Source of the DNA: Pseudomonadota bacterium
GTDB taxonomy: Bacteria > Pseudomonadota > Gammaproteobacteria > Pseudomonadales > Moraxellaceae
DNA length: 60,239 nt
Reading direction: 5' to 3'
Assembly: GCA_021833365.1 (NCBI GenBank)
Contig: JAKBFV010000006.1
Span: 1-60,239, forward strand
Each line of letters begins with the position of its first letter. The first letter of the stretch is position 1. Of the stretch, positions 1 to 8,982 are shown piece by piece. Both the position numbers and the translations under genes were made by a program. The notes under the pieces were generated by a model. It ran no database searches, had not been told where the DNA came from, and saw only the letters and a program-made list of their open reading frames with translations.

Positions 1-117
1 CTGTCGGCGATCAGCTGTGGCACCCGTGTCAGCGTGCGCGCCGATGGCGAGGATGAAGCCGCCGCCCTCGCTGCTGTGCGCCGCCTCATCGATGATCGTT
101 TTGAGGAGGCTGAATGA
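1..117 (+). CDS. HPr-like phosphocarrier protein, C-terminal end (partial)
   Basis: Only the last 38 codons are in the window; the reading frame is open from base 1 to the TGA at 115-117. The residues read GTRVSVRADGEDEAAA and then RRLIDDRFEEAE, the usual end of an HPr-family protein (a beta strand, then a final helix ending near RFGE). HPr or NPr passes a phosphoryl group from Enzyme I (or EI-Ntr) on a histidine that lies upstream of this window. In Pseudomonas the nitrogen-PTS HPr gene lies close to yjgA, which follows here with an ATGA overlap, so translational coupling is likely. The assignment rests on the tail only. Confidence 0.7.
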   Translation: MSAISCGTRVSVRADGEDEAAALAAVRRLIDDRFEEAE

Positions 118-632
118 TGGCTACATCACCACGCCAGCTCACGGAAGACGATGAACTCGAACGTATCAGCAAGAGCCAGCGCAAACGCGACATGGATCGC
201 CTGCAGGCTCTCGGCGAATACCTGTTGCGCCTGAAGCCGGCGCAGCGCGCTGGCCTACCCTTGAGCGACACTCTGCATCAGGCTCTCAGCGACGACGCCC
301 GCATCAAAGCCGGCGAAGCCAAACGCCGGCACCGCCAGTATCTCGGCAAACTCATGCGCCAGATCGATGAACCCGCCCTGCTCGATGCCCTCGAGGCCCT
401 GCACCCGCACCCCGGCCGCGACCTCCTGCTCAGCAACAGCATCGACCGTCTACTGCAGGAAGGTGACCGCGCGGTGCAGGAACTGATTCAGCGCCTGCCC
501 GCACTCGACCGGCACTACCTGCGCTTGCTGGTGCGCATGACCGAACAGGAAAAAGAACGCGATGGCGATGAGCAGACCGGTCGTGAGCGCATACGCCTCT
601 ATCTACGCGAACTGATGCTGCTCAAGAACTGA
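114..632 (+). CDS. darP: DarP/YjgA, ribosome-associated 50S assembly protein
   Basis: The 172-residue product belongs to the YjgA/DarP (DUF615) family, a dual-action ribosomal-assembly protein that binds late 50S precursors. Seen: a charged N-terminus with KSQRKRDMDRLQALGEYL, then a helical bundle ending in RERIRLYLRELMLL, typical of the family in length and composition. It overlaps the preceding HPr-like stop codon. Two ATGs are adjacent, at 114 and 117. The GAGGAGG ribosome-binding site at 103-109 is 4 bases from the first and 7 from the second, so the second may be used. It forms a two-gene unit with the HPr-like gene and faces a convergent gene 2 bases after its stop. Confidence 0.88.
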   Translation: MMATSPRQLTEDDELERISKSQRKRDMDRLQALGEYLLRLKPAQRAGLPLSDTLHQALSDDARIKAGEAKRRHRQYLGKLMRQIDEPALLDALEALHPHPGRDLLLSNSIDRLLQEGDRAVQELIQRLPALDRHYLRLLVRMTEQEKERDGDEQTGRERIRLYLRELMLLKN

Positions 633-634
633 GC

Positions 635-1099
635 TCAGGCGAGAGGCGCCATGAAATCGGTCAGGCGCTCCGAGGTCTTGCGCAGATTCATGCTCAACAG
701 CGATGCGACGCCCTTGAGGATCTTGATACCGACCTCGGGGTGCATCTTCAGCACCATGTCGAAGCCCTTGCGCGTCAAGACGACCAGCGCCGTGGCGCTG
801 CGCGCGCGCACCGACGCTGAGCGTGTCAATTTGTCGATCAAGGACATCTCACCGAGAGAACTGCCTTTGCCGAGACTGGCGATGACCACCGACTGCCCCT
901 GCTGATTGTGCTTGACCACCTCGAGGACGCCGCTGGCGACGAAACAGACGAAATCGCCCTTGTCGCCCTCTTTGAAGACATAGTCACCGGCGACGATGCG
1001 ATTGAAGAACATGAACTTTTCCAGCGTGATGCGCTCCGCCTCATCGAGCTCGATGAAGATCGGCACATCGACCAGATAATCAGAGATTCGAAATGCCAT
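635..1099 (-). CDS. Stand-alone cyclic-nucleotide-binding domain protein
   Basis: The 154-residue product is little more than one cyclic-nucleotide-binding (CNB) domain. Seen: the beta-roll residues GDYVFKEGDKGDFVCFVASG, the phosphate-binding-cassette-like stretch GEMSLIDKLTRSASVRA, and a C-terminal helix. There is no DNA-binding helix-turn-helix as in CRP/FNR, no kinase and no channel, so it probably senses cAMP, c-di-GMP or another nucleotide and acts through a partner. It converges on darP and lies downstream of the nitrilase-family gene on the same strand (66 bases between them). The ligand cannot be decided from sequence alone. Confidence 0.8.
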   Translation of the reverse strand: MAFRISDYLVDVPIFIELDEAERITLEKFMFFNRIVAGDYVFKEGDKGDFVCFVASGVLEVVKHNQQGQSVVIASLGKGSSLGEMSLIDKLTRSASVRARSATALVVLTRKGFDMVLKMHPEVGIKILKGVASLLSMNLRKTSERLTDFMAPLA

Positions 1100-1165
1100 G
1101 CTCTACCCACACTCCCGTCCAGCTCAGCTTCCATCCTAGCACCGCGGCGCGCATGCGCGCCCCAT

Positions 1166-2011
1166 TCATCCGCGTTTTGTGAAGTCTTCGACAGGCCAGC
1201 GCCGTTGCTGCGCCATCGGCATGGCATGACGACGACGCGCAACCTCGCCCATGTCCATATCGACGACGTAGAGACCGGGCGCTTCGCCGGCATCGAGAAG
1301 AAGCTCGCCCCAGGGGTCGACCACCAGACTGTGCCCATAGGTCTGCCGGCGCTCGTCATGCTGACCGGTCTGTGCCGCCGCCAGCACCATGACCTGGCTC
1401 TCGATGGCACGCGCACGCAGAAGGACCTGCCAATGTGCCGCTCCGGTCAGGCGGGTGAAGGCGGCCGGCACGACGATGGCATCGATGCCCTGCTTGAGCA
1501 AGGCGGAAAACAACTCAGCGAAGCGCAGGTCGTAGCACACCGACAGACCCCAGCGCCCCCACGGCGTATCGACCCAGCCTAAACCATCGCCCGCCTCCAT
1601 ATGCTCGGATTCGTGGTAGCTGCCACAAGCGTCAGCGACCACCACGTCAAACAGATGGATCTTGTCGTAACGCGCGCGTATCTGGCCTTGCGCGTCGATG
1701 ACAAAACTGGCGGCGCGCAGCTTGCCCGGCGCACAGGCCGTGCCATCAGGGCGCCAGGCCCAGGGCAGCGTACCGGCCAACAGCCAGAGACCATGCACGC
1801 GTGCCAGATCCTGCAAAGCCGCGAGAAAGTCTGGCGCCTGCGCCGCCCAGGTGAGGGCGCCGGCACCGCCCATGGCCATGGCGTTCTCCGGCAGACAGAG
1901 GCAATCGACGTCGTCGGCCGCCGCCCGTTCAGCCTGAGCGGTGATGAAGGCGAGATTGGCCGCGACATCGGCTCCACTGCTCATCTGTAACAACCCGACG
2001 CGACACCGCAT
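1166..2011 (-). CDS. Nitrilase-superfamily (carbon-nitrogen) hydrolase, NIT1/NIT2-like amidase
   Basis: The 281-residue protein shows the Glu-Lys-Cys triad of the nitrilase superfamily: Glu in CLPENAMAMGG, Lys in RYDKIHLFD and Cys in GLSVCYDLRF. The overall pattern matches the NIT1/NIT2 branch, whose characterised members deaminate omega-amides such as deaminated glutathione. The start is set at the ATG at 2011 (MRCRVGLLQMSSG), because upstream codons add an atypical extension from a TTG. In Pseudomonas a homologue lies next to yjgA and tldD; tldD and pmbA are absent here. It diverges from pelA with a 143-base gap. Substrate is inferred from family only. Confidence 0.85.
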   Translation of the reverse strand: MRCRVGLLQMSSGADVAANLAFITAQAERAAADDVDCLCLPENAMAMGGAGALTWAAQAPDFLAALQDLARVHGLWLLAGTLPWAWRPDGTACAPGKLRAASFVIDAQGQIRARYDKIHLFDVVVADACGSYHESEHMEAGDGLGWVDTPWGRWGLSVCYDLRFAELFSALLKQGIDAIVVPAAFTRLTGAAHWQVLLRARAIESQVMVLAAAQTGQHDERRQTYGHSLVVDPWGELLLDAGEAPGLYVVDMDMGEVARRRHAMPMAQQRRWPVEDFTKRG

Positions 2012-2023
2012 AAGCACCCCAAA

Positions 2024-2041
2024 TTCTGACAAAAATCAGAA
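2024..2041. promoter_or_regulatory. Inverted repeat between the nitrilase-family gene and pelA
   Basis: TTCTGA and TCAGAA form perfect 6-base arms around a 6-base A-rich spacer, 12 bases upstream of the nitrilase-family start codon. It could be an operator for either divergent gene. No known regulator consensus is matched closely enough to name one. Confidence 0.3.
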
Positions 2042-2120
2042 ATTACAATCAGATAGCCAGCGATACCGAGATGAATACTCTAGCGAACCCGGGCCCTGAT
2101 CTCTTATGATGACAGCATAC

Positions 2121-2136
2121 TGTGATTCATATCACA
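2121..2136. promoter_or_regulatory. CRP/Vfr-type operator upstream of pelA
   Basis: The 16 bases read TGTGATTCATATCACA, the TGTGA-N6-TCACA core of CRP-family sites with both half-sites perfect and A/T-rich flanks. It ends 18 bases before the pelA start codon and overlaps a possible -10 hexamer (CATACT, 2116-2121). Another possible -10 (TATGAT) is at 2105-2110. That position fits repression or transcript-start control better than classical class I or II activation. Confidence 0.65.
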
Positions 2137-2154
2137 TTTTAAAATGGACGCGAC

Positions 2155-4929
2155 ATGGGTGCCCGCATGAAAGCTCTCAGATTGGGCGCGATCCTCTCCC
2201 TGGCACTGACGTGCCTGGCGCACGCCGAACTTCCTGGCCCTGACGTCGCCCTCGACTATGCCGACCACCCACCCCTGGCGCTGTTGCGCTCTTTCGACGT
2301 CGCCGTCGTCGATCCGGATGCTAGCGGTGTCGATCCCAAAACGGAAGATGAACCCGGGCATCAACTCTTTGCCTATGTCAGTCTCGGCGAACTGGCCAGT
2401 ACCCGGCATTACGACGCTGCCTTTCCCACCGCCTGGCTGCGCGAGCGCAACCCGGCTTGGGACAGCCGCCGTATCGACCAGACGGCACCAGGTTGGCCCG
2501 ACTACGTCCTCGACCATATCATGGCGCCTTTGTGGCAGCGCGGTTTTCGTGGTTTCTTCCTCGACACCCTCGATGCTTACAACTCGGCAGCATTATCTGC
2601 GGCGCAGCGGACCGCACAGATACAAGCCCTGGCCAGCATCATCGCGCGCATCCACGGGCGCTGGCCGCAAGCCCGTCTGATCTTCAATCGCGGCTTTGAG
2701 CTGCTGCCGCAGGTCCATGATGCCGCCTGGATGGTCGCCGCCGAATCCTTGAACTGGACCTATGCCGACGGCCGTTATCAGCCCGTCGATGCCGCCACGC
2801 ATGCCAGCCTTTTCGCCACCTTGCAGCGTATCCATCAGGACGATCATCTGCCGATCCTGGCCATCGACTACCTGCCGGCGAGCGATGCCGCCGGCCGTGC
2901 CGCCGATGTCAGGAATCTGCTCGCCCTTGGCTTCATCCCCTATGTCAGCGACCCTACTCTCGAGCACGTCGGACGTGGCCGCATCGAACCTTTACGCCGC
3001 GACGTCCTGGTCGTCACCGATGCCGCCAGCGCACACGCCGTCAATATCTGGGAAGCGCAACGCTCTTTGGGCATGCCCCTGGCCTATCTCGGCCTGGTCG
3101 CCCACTACGTCCGTGTCGACGAGCTTCTCGCCCACCCCGACCTCGATCGTGGCAGCGTCGGCGTCATCGTCTGGTTGAATGGCGACCATGACTATGGCCA
3201 GCCCTGGAATGACTGGATCACCCGCCGCCTGCAGCAAGGACGGCGACTGGTCTTTTTCAACCAGCTGGGCCTGTCGGACGACATGCCGGCGCTGCGAGCC
3301 CTCGGTCTGAAGCTCCTGCCGACAGCGCCGGAAGCCACCTGGCGCGCCATCGCACACAACGCTCATGTCGGTTTTGAACTGCCGCTGGCGGCGCAATACA
3401 TGGATGTAGCGCCCCTGCAAGGTCGTACCAGCGACCAAAGCTGGCTCCGCCTCGCTGATGACCACGGCGACGATATCGACCCGGTCGCCATCACCGCATG
3501 GGGCGCCTATGCCCTGGCGCCTTTCGTCATTCGCGCGCTCAACGGTGGCGACGATGATGCCGGCCGCTGGCTGATCGATCCCATCGCCTTCCTGCACGCA
3601 GGCCTAGCCCTGCCCGATGACGCGCCGGTGGCCGATGTCAGCACCGCCAGCGGTCGGCGTGTGCTCATGGTGCACATCGACGGCGATGGCTTCGTCAACC
3701 GCGTCGAACGCGCCGGTTTCCCCTTTTCTGCCGACGTGCTCTATCACGAAGTGCTGCTTCGCCATCCCTGGCCGACGACTTTCTCGGTCATCGAAGGCGA
3801 GATCGCTGCCGATGGCCTGCACCCTGATCTGGCGCCGCAGGCGGAAGCCATCGCCCGGCAAATCTTTGCTCTGCCCTGGGTGGAAATCGCCAGCCACACC
3901 TACTCTCACCCCTTTGATTGGCGCAATGCCGCAGCGACGACGGCCGAGGGCAGCGATGCCCAGTCGCATCTACCCATCCCCGGCTATCAGTTCTCCTTAC
4001 ACAGGGAGATCGAAGGCTCCATCGACTATATCAATCGCCGCCTCGCTCCAGCCGGCAAAAAGGTGCAGGTTCTGCTCTGGTCGGGTAATTGCGTCCCATC
4101 GCGTGCCGCCCTCGCTGAAACCGCTGCCGCCGGCATCCGCAATATGAATGGCGGTGATACGACGATGACGGACGCGCATCGCTCCTGGACGCTACTGGCC
4201 GGACTCGGGGTCTTCCATGGCCCCTACTATCAGGTCTTCGCACCGAATCAGAATGAGAATGTCTACACCCATGACTGGACGGGGCCCTTCTATGGTTTTC
4301 GCAATGTCATCCAGACTTATGAGCTGACCGAAACCCCCTATCGACTCAAGCCCATCGATCTCTACTACCACATCTATGCCGTCAGCAAGCCCGCTTCCCT
4401 GAATGCCCTGCAGCAGGTTTACGCCTGGCTGGCCACCCAGAACCTGCATCCCGTCTTCGCCTCGCAATACATCGACAGCGTTCTCGACTTCAATGACTTC
4501 GCCATCGCGCGCACGCCGCAGGGTTTCCGTCTGCGCGGCCACGGTGCGCTGCGCGACGTGCGCCTGCCGGCCAGCGGTGCAGCGATCGACCTGCAACATT
4601 CGTCCGGCATCGCTGGCTGGGCCCCCGGCCCCCAGGCACGCTATCTCACACTCAGCGGCGCCAGCGCCGAACTGGTACTGGGAGCGACGCCAGACCTCCC
4701 CTACGTGATCGACAGCAATGGCCGTCTGAGCTCCTTCGATCGCCATGGCGCGCGCCTCGATTTCGGCCTGCACGCCGACGTCGCCCTGTCCTTCAGTCTG
4801 CACCAGCGCGCCAGCTGCCAGCTCTGGCAGGGCCAGCGCCGCCTCACCGGCAAGCGCCTGAACACCGACACCTATCTCTACCAGCTCAGCCAGAACGATG
4901 CGCCGTCACTTCGCCTCCAGTGCCCATAA
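2155..4929 (+). CDS. pelA: PelA, periplasmic Pel polysaccharide hydrolase/deacetylase
   Basis: The 924-residue product matches PelA in length and domain order. An N-terminal signal peptide ends near LAHA. A glycoside hydrolase domain follows, with Asp137 in FFLDTLD and Glu197 in VAAESLNW, the latter at the place of the known catalytic Glu of Pseudomonas PelA. A middle region follows, then a polysaccharide deacetylase domain with HIDGDGF (Asp509 and Asp511) and the metal-binding pair His581/His585 in SHTYSHPFDW. PelA partly deacetylates the GalNAc/GlcNAc polymer in the periplasm and can cleave it. It is first in the operon and overlaps pelB by 32 bases. An alternative start at 2167 keeps the signal peptide. 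Confidence 0.95.
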   Translation: MGARMKALRLGAILSLALTCLAHAELPGPDVALDYADHPPLALLRSFDVAVVDPDASGVDPKTEDEPGHQLFAYVSLGELASTRHYDAAFPTAWLRERNPAWDSRRIDQTAPGWPDYVLDHIMAPLWQRGFRGFFLDTLDAYNSAALSAAQRTAQIQALASIIARIHGRWPQARLIFNRGFELLPQVHDAAWMVAAESLNWTYADGRYQPVDAATHASLFATLQRIHQDDHLPILAIDYLPASDAAGRAADVRNLLALGFIPYVSDPTLEHVGRGRIEPLRRDVLVVTDAASAHAVNIWEAQRSLGMPLAYLGLVAHYVRVDELLAHPDLDRGSVGVIVWLNGDHDYGQPWNDWITRRLQQGRRLVFFNQLGLSDDMPALRALGLKLLPTAPEATWRAIAHNAHVGFELPLAAQYMDVAPLQGRTSDQSWLRLADDHGDDIDPVAITAWGAYALAPFVIRALNGGDDDAGRWLIDPIAFLHAGLALPDDAPVADVSTASGRRVLMVHIDGDGFVNRVERAGFPFSADVLYHEVLLRHPWPTTFSVIEGEIAADGLHPDLAPQAEAIARQIFALPWVEIASHTYSHPFDWRNAAATTAEGSDAQSHLPIPGYQFSLHREIEGSIDYINRRLAPAGKKVQVLLWSGNCVPSRAALAETAAAGIRNMNGGDTTMTDAHRSWTLLAGLGVFHGPYYQVFAPNQNENVYTHDWTGPFYGFRNVIQTYELTETPYRLKPIDLYYHIYAVSKPASLNALQQVYAWLATQNLHPVFASQYIDSVLDFNDFAIARTPQGFRLRGHGALRDVRLPASGAAIDLQHSSGIAGWAPGPQARYLTLSGASAELVLGATPDLPYVIDSNGRLSSFDRHGARLDFGLHADVALSFSLHQRASCQLWQGQRRLTGKRLNTDTYLYQLSQNDAPSLRLQCP

Positions 4930-7900
4930 TCGGCGACAGCGCTTCATCCATCCGCTGCAGGTGCTCGGCTTTGCCAGCGTCATGGGCGGCGTCCTGGCGG
5001 CCATGCACAGCTCGCAGCTGCCCGACTTCGGCTCGCCCCAGGATGCCCACCACAGCGGCATCGCCTTCGCTTTCCAGCGCGCCTGGCTGAAGGCCGACCC
5101 ACAAGATCGGCGCCTGCGCCAATTGATGGTCGAGCAGTTGCTGAATTCGCATCAGGATGCACTGGCCGAGAAATTTCTCCGCCCTCTGTTGCCGGCGAAC
5201 GGCGCCATCAGCGATCGGCGCGTGCGTCGGGCTGCCATCACCCTGAGTTTCCGGCGCATCTGGCGCATCCCGCGGCAGAGCGGCAGGCGCGCTGCGGAGC
5301 GCGCCCACCTCGCGCTGCTACAACAGCAGATCCTGCCTGACCTGGACAGCGATGAGCGCGTCGACATGGCACAACAGGCGGCGGCCTTGGGCCACCCCGA
5401 GATCGCCTTGCACTTTTTGCAGGGCAAGGTGATGCGCGCCCATGAACTCCTCGTCTACCAGCTGGCGCTGGCGGCAAGTCAGCCACGACAAGCCGCTGAC
5501 GCCGCCTTCGCCCTGCAACCCCAGGCGAGCAGCCGTAACCAGCAACGACATTGGTTTCTGCTGGCCCTGCGCGCCCTGCAAGGAGGGCAGCTGCTCGACG
5601 AGCTCTTACCGGCCGCCCGCCAGCACATCGGTGCCCTGCGCCACGACCCCCTCACCCTGCAAGAGCTCGCCGGCCTGGCCATCGCTGCCGGCGACATGAA
5701 TGCCGCCTATGCTTACAGTCAGGCCGAGCGCCATGAACAGACGGGCTATTCCGACCGCACCTATGACCTCGCTTATCTGACCGCTACCGCCACCGCACAT
5801 CTCGACGACGCCTATACCCTGACCCGACAAGCCCTACGGGTCAAACCGCGCTCTCTACGCTGGTGGCGCCGACGGGCACAGGTCGCCACCTGGACCGAGC
5901 GTGGCGCTGATGCCCTCGCCAGCTGGCGGCAGGTCGTCGCCTTGCAGCCGGACGACGCCGCGGCCTGGGCGGAAATCGCCCGCATGGCGCCACAACTCGA
6001 TGACCATCAGGCCATGCTCGCCTGGCAACTGCATGATCTGCGCCTGCACGGCCCCAGTCATGCGCGCTTGCAGGCGATCAGCACTCAGGAAGAAGCTCTG
6101 GCGCAAGTCGACCCGGCGCTGGCACTGCTCGCCGCCGCCTACACCCGTAGCGCTGACCTCTACTACAAGGAACAAGCCGCCCTCCTCGCCTGGCGCGCCG
6201 GTGAGCCGGTGATGGCCATCCGTCTCTTGCATGAGCTGCTGGCGGCGCAACCGGATCAGCCGCACTGGCTGGCTGATCTGACCTATCTCGACTACGGCCA
6301 GGGACAGATGCAGGATGCCTGGAGCTATCTGCAGGCAGCAGCACCGCAGATGCCCGCTACGGACAGCGACTTCTGGTCGATTTACGCCGACAGCGCCCAC
6401 CTGCTCGGACAATTCCCGCAAGCCCTGCAGGCCTACGATCTGCTGATCGCACAAGGCAAGGCCTCGGTCACCCAGATCGACCGCTGCATCGATCTGCTCA
6501 GCCATAGCGATCCCGTGCGCGCCGCCGCCCTCGCCGCCGATCAGCTCGCGCACCATCCCAGCCTCGCTCGTGTGCTGAACTTCATGGCTTTGCAGAGCCA
6601 GATACGGCACGCCGCCGACGCCCTGCGTATCATCGCGGCCCTGCCCACTTCGACCCAGCAGAGATGGGCGCACTCCTCGGCCTACCATCTCGCCCATGCC
6701 GATCTCGCGCAGCAGGCACAAAGACCTCGCCTCGCCTGGCATGACCTCGAACTCAGCTTGCAGGAAAACCCTGGCCAACTGGCCGCGCGCATCCAGCTCA
6801 TCGATTTGGCGATCGCGCAGGGACGCCTCGATCGTCTGCGTCAGCGCCTACGCGCCGACCGCGCTTGGCGGGGCAATGAAAGTGCTCTTTGGCCTGCCTG
6901 GGGAAGAGCCTGGCTGAGCCTGCACGCACCGGCACGCGCCCGCCCCTACTTCACGCGCTGGCTGACGCTGCATCCCGGTGATCTCGACGTCATGCTCAGC
7001 CTCGCCGATTGTCTGACCGAGCTCGGCGCACAAGATCAGGCGCGTCATCTGCAGCGCCAGATCCTCAGCCAGGCCGGAGCCGCCAGCCTGCCGGCCGACA
7101 CTTTGGCTTATCTGCAGCTGGCCCTCCTCGACCAGGGTGGTGATAGCGCTGATCGTCGCGCCGCCGCCTTGCGCGCCATGGCCCGTTCACGTTGGCCCGC
7201 CGTCCGGCGCGTCAGCGCACAGGAGAGCGTCGCCGATGCGATGTCGGCGTCCGGGAATGACATGGTCTGGTATGGCCGCACGCGACTCCCCGCCTGGCAA
7301 GCCACCTACCAGGCCCTGGCGCGCGACGACAGCGACGCCATGCAGGCCTTGCTGTCTCGCACCGGCAGCGACGGCGCCGATCAGCGTAGCCTGCTCACCG
7401 CCCTCGATCGCCGCGATGAGCGCGATCAGAGCCTCTGGCAGGAAGCCAGCAGCGAACCCGAGCAGAACGATCTCGCGCGCCAGATTCAGGAGCTGTTGCC
7501 GGAAGCCTCATCGCTCAGCGGCATGGGGGAAGAGATGCAGATCGGCGCGCTGTTGCGTTATGGCAGCGGCATCGACCTGACCCAGGCGATGAATGCGCAC
7601 TGGAAAATCGGTCTGATCCGCCAGCAGATCGACGCTTATAGCCTCGACACCACACAACTCGCCCATGTGCCGCGCATCTCCACACAAGGTGCCCACCTCG
7701 ACTGGCAGAGCCGCGATGACCAGATCAGCGCTCAGTTGCTCGCACGTCAGGATCTCAGCCATCATGCCTCGGCGCATGTCGAACAACAGGTACAGGTCGA
7801 TGGCATCCTGCAATGGAGCAGTCATTTCGATTATCGCCAGGACGCCCCCGAAGGCGCGGCATTGCTGGCCCTGGCGATGAAGGACGAGATCGAAACCGGC

Positions 7901-8407
7901 GCCAGTCTGGCCCTCGGTTCGCAATGGCAATTGAGTGCGAGCCTGCGCGCCAGCCGTTACCTGGCACAAGATGGCCCCGGTATCGGCCTCGGGCATGCCG
8001 TCGACGTACACCTCGATCATGCCCTGCCTGCGCGTCAAAGCCTGAGTCTGGACTGGAATAGCGACAGCTTTGCCGCACAGGCCGGTCTCGTCGATCGGCA
8101 ACTGCGCTACGCTCTCGCCGCCGCCACGGCCAACGCCACCCTGCTCCCCGGCAATTATCAGCAGAGCGGTCTTTTCTGGCACCTGCTCGCCGACGACACC
8201 GCTCTCGTCCATACCTGGCAGGGCATCGCCGATATCGGCTGGGTCTACACCCATCCTCTTGGCACCGGTTACGAACTGCGTGGTGGCTGGCAGGGCAGCC
8301 TGATCGGCCCCGATCGCTGGCAATTCATCTATGAGCTGGACAAGGGCAGCACCGTCCCAGGTGACCTGGTCCGGCAAATCAACTTAACCTATACCTGGTT
8401 TTATTGA
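4898..8407 (+). CDS. pelB: PelB, outer-membrane Pel export porin with TPR scaffold
   Basis: The 1169-residue protein begins with a basic stretch and one hydrophobic segment (FIHPLQVLGFASVMGGVL). A long alpha-helical TPR region (roughly residues 70-830) follows, rich in Ala, Leu and Gln. The C-terminal 300 residues alternate as in a beta-barrel and end in an aromatic residue (TYTWFY), as outer-membrane porins do. In Pseudomonas the TPR part binds PelA in the periplasm and the barrel lets Pel cross the outer membrane. Length is close to that family's. It overlaps pelA, and its stop runs into the pelC ribosome-binding site. Confidence 0.93.
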   Translation: MRRHFASSAHNRRQRFIHPLQVLGFASVMGGVLAAMHSSQLPDFGSPQDAHHSGIAFAFQRAWLKADPQDRRLRQLMVEQLLNSHQDALAEKFLRPLLPANGAISDRRVRRAAITLSFRRIWRIPRQSGRRAAERAHLALLQQQILPDLDSDERVDMAQQAAALGHPEIALHFLQGKVMRAHELLVYQLALAASQPRQAADAAFALQPQASSRNQQRHWFLLALRALQGGQLLDELLPAARQHIGALRHDPLTLQELAGLAIAAGDMNAAYAYSQAERHEQTGYSDRTYDLAYLTATATAHLDDAYTLTRQALRVKPRSLRWWRRRAQVATWTERGADALASWRQVVALQPDDAAAWAEIARMAPQLDDHQAMLAWQLHDLRLHGPSHARLQAISTQEEALAQVDPALALLAAAYTRSADLYYKEQAALLAWRAGEPVMAIRLLHELLAAQPDQPHWLADLTYLDYGQGQMQDAWSYLQAAAPQMPATDSDFWSIYADSAHLLGQFPQALQAYDLLIAQGKASVTQIDRCIDLLSHSDPVRAAALAADQLAHHPSLARVLNFMALQSQIRHAADALRIIAALPTSTQQRWAHSSAYHLAHADLAQQAQRPRLAWHDLELSLQENPGQLAARIQLIDLAIAQGRLDRLRQRLRADRAWRGNESALWPAWGRAWLSLHAPARARPYFTRWLTLHPGDLDVMLSLADCLTELGAQDQARHLQRQILSQAGAASLPADTLAYLQLALLDQGGDSADRRAAALRAMARSRWPAVRRVSAQESVADAMSASGNDMVWYGRTRLPAWQATYQALARDDSDAMQALLSRTGSDGADQRSLLTALDRRDERDQSLWQEASSEPEQNDLARQIQELLPEASSLSGMGEEMQIGALLRYGSGIDLTQAMNAHWKIGLIRQQIDAYSLDTTQLAHVPRISTQGAHLDWQSRDDQISAQLLARQDLSHHASAHVEQQVQVDGILQWSSHFDYRQDAPEGAALLALAMKDEIETGASLALGSQWQLSASLRASRYLAQDGPGIGLGHAVDVHLDHALPARQSLSLDWNSDSFAAQAGLVDRQLRYALAAATANATLLPGNYQQSGLFWHLLADDTALVHTWQGIADIGWVYTHPLGTGYELRGGWQGSLIGPDRWQFIYELDKGSTVPGDLVRQINLTYTWFY

Positions 8408-8421
8408 GGAGAGACTCGTCT

Positions 8422-8967
8422 ATGACCCTGCGCCCCCTGGTGATGATAGCAAGTATGGGAATCACCCTCAGCGGCCTCAGCGCCTGCAGCACCCTGGCAC
8501 AAAGTGATGCGCCGGGGCAGCTCAAGCGTCAGGCCTCGATCATGATTCTGCCCAGCATCAACAATACCGAGACGCCGATGGCCGGCGAGAGGATGGATGA
8601 ACTGGCGGAAAACCTCCTGCACGTCATCGGCGTCACCGATGTCGAACGTACAACGCTGCCGGCAGCGACGGATGGCGATCTCCATGACCGCACGCGCCAG
8701 GAGCAGGCTCTCCTGGAGGCGGCGAAGGCGCATGTGACCTATGCCTTGGCCATCAGCCTCGACGAATGGCGCTACAAGGTCGGTCTCGACGGCGAGCCCG
8801 CCGTCGGCATGAGCCTGCGCATCATCGACGTCGCACAGCATCGCGTGCTCTGGGCTGGCAGCTATGCCGGCACCGGTTTTGGCCGCGAAGCCGTCAGCGC
8901 CCTGGCGCAACGCCACCTGCTGCATCTGCTGCGCAGCGCCTATCGTCCTTCTGGGCACTTCTGGTAA
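8422..8967 (+). CDS. pelC: PelC, outer-membrane lipoprotein of Pel export
   Basis: The 181-residue protein has a lipoprotein signal with lipobox LSAC (SGLSACSTLA). The rest (MILPSINNTETPMAGERMD and later LAISLDEWRYKVG) fits PelC, which forms a ring of 12 subunits under the PelB porin and guides the polymer outward. The start at 8422 is chosen because GAGGAGAG lies 8 bases upstream. An in-frame TTG at 8404 lies inside that site's upstream edge. It follows pelB by 14 bases. Confidence 0.88.
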   Translation: MTLRPLVMIASMGITLSGLSACSTLAQSDAPGQLKRQASIMILPSINNTETPMAGERMDELAENLLHVIGVTDVERTTLPAATDGDLHDRTRQEQALLEAAKAHVTYALAISLDEWRYKVGLDGEPAVGMSLRIIDVAQHRVLWAGSYAGTGFGREAVSALAQRHLLHLLRSAYRPSGHFW

Positions 8968-8982
8968 GCATCGAGGTCGATC

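Noticed and set aside
908-1582. A 224-codon open frame on the plus strand
   Set aside because: It runs antisense across the cyclic-nucleotide-binding and nitrilase-family genes, has no ribosome-binding site and no recognisable domain. It is a GC-rich shadow frame.
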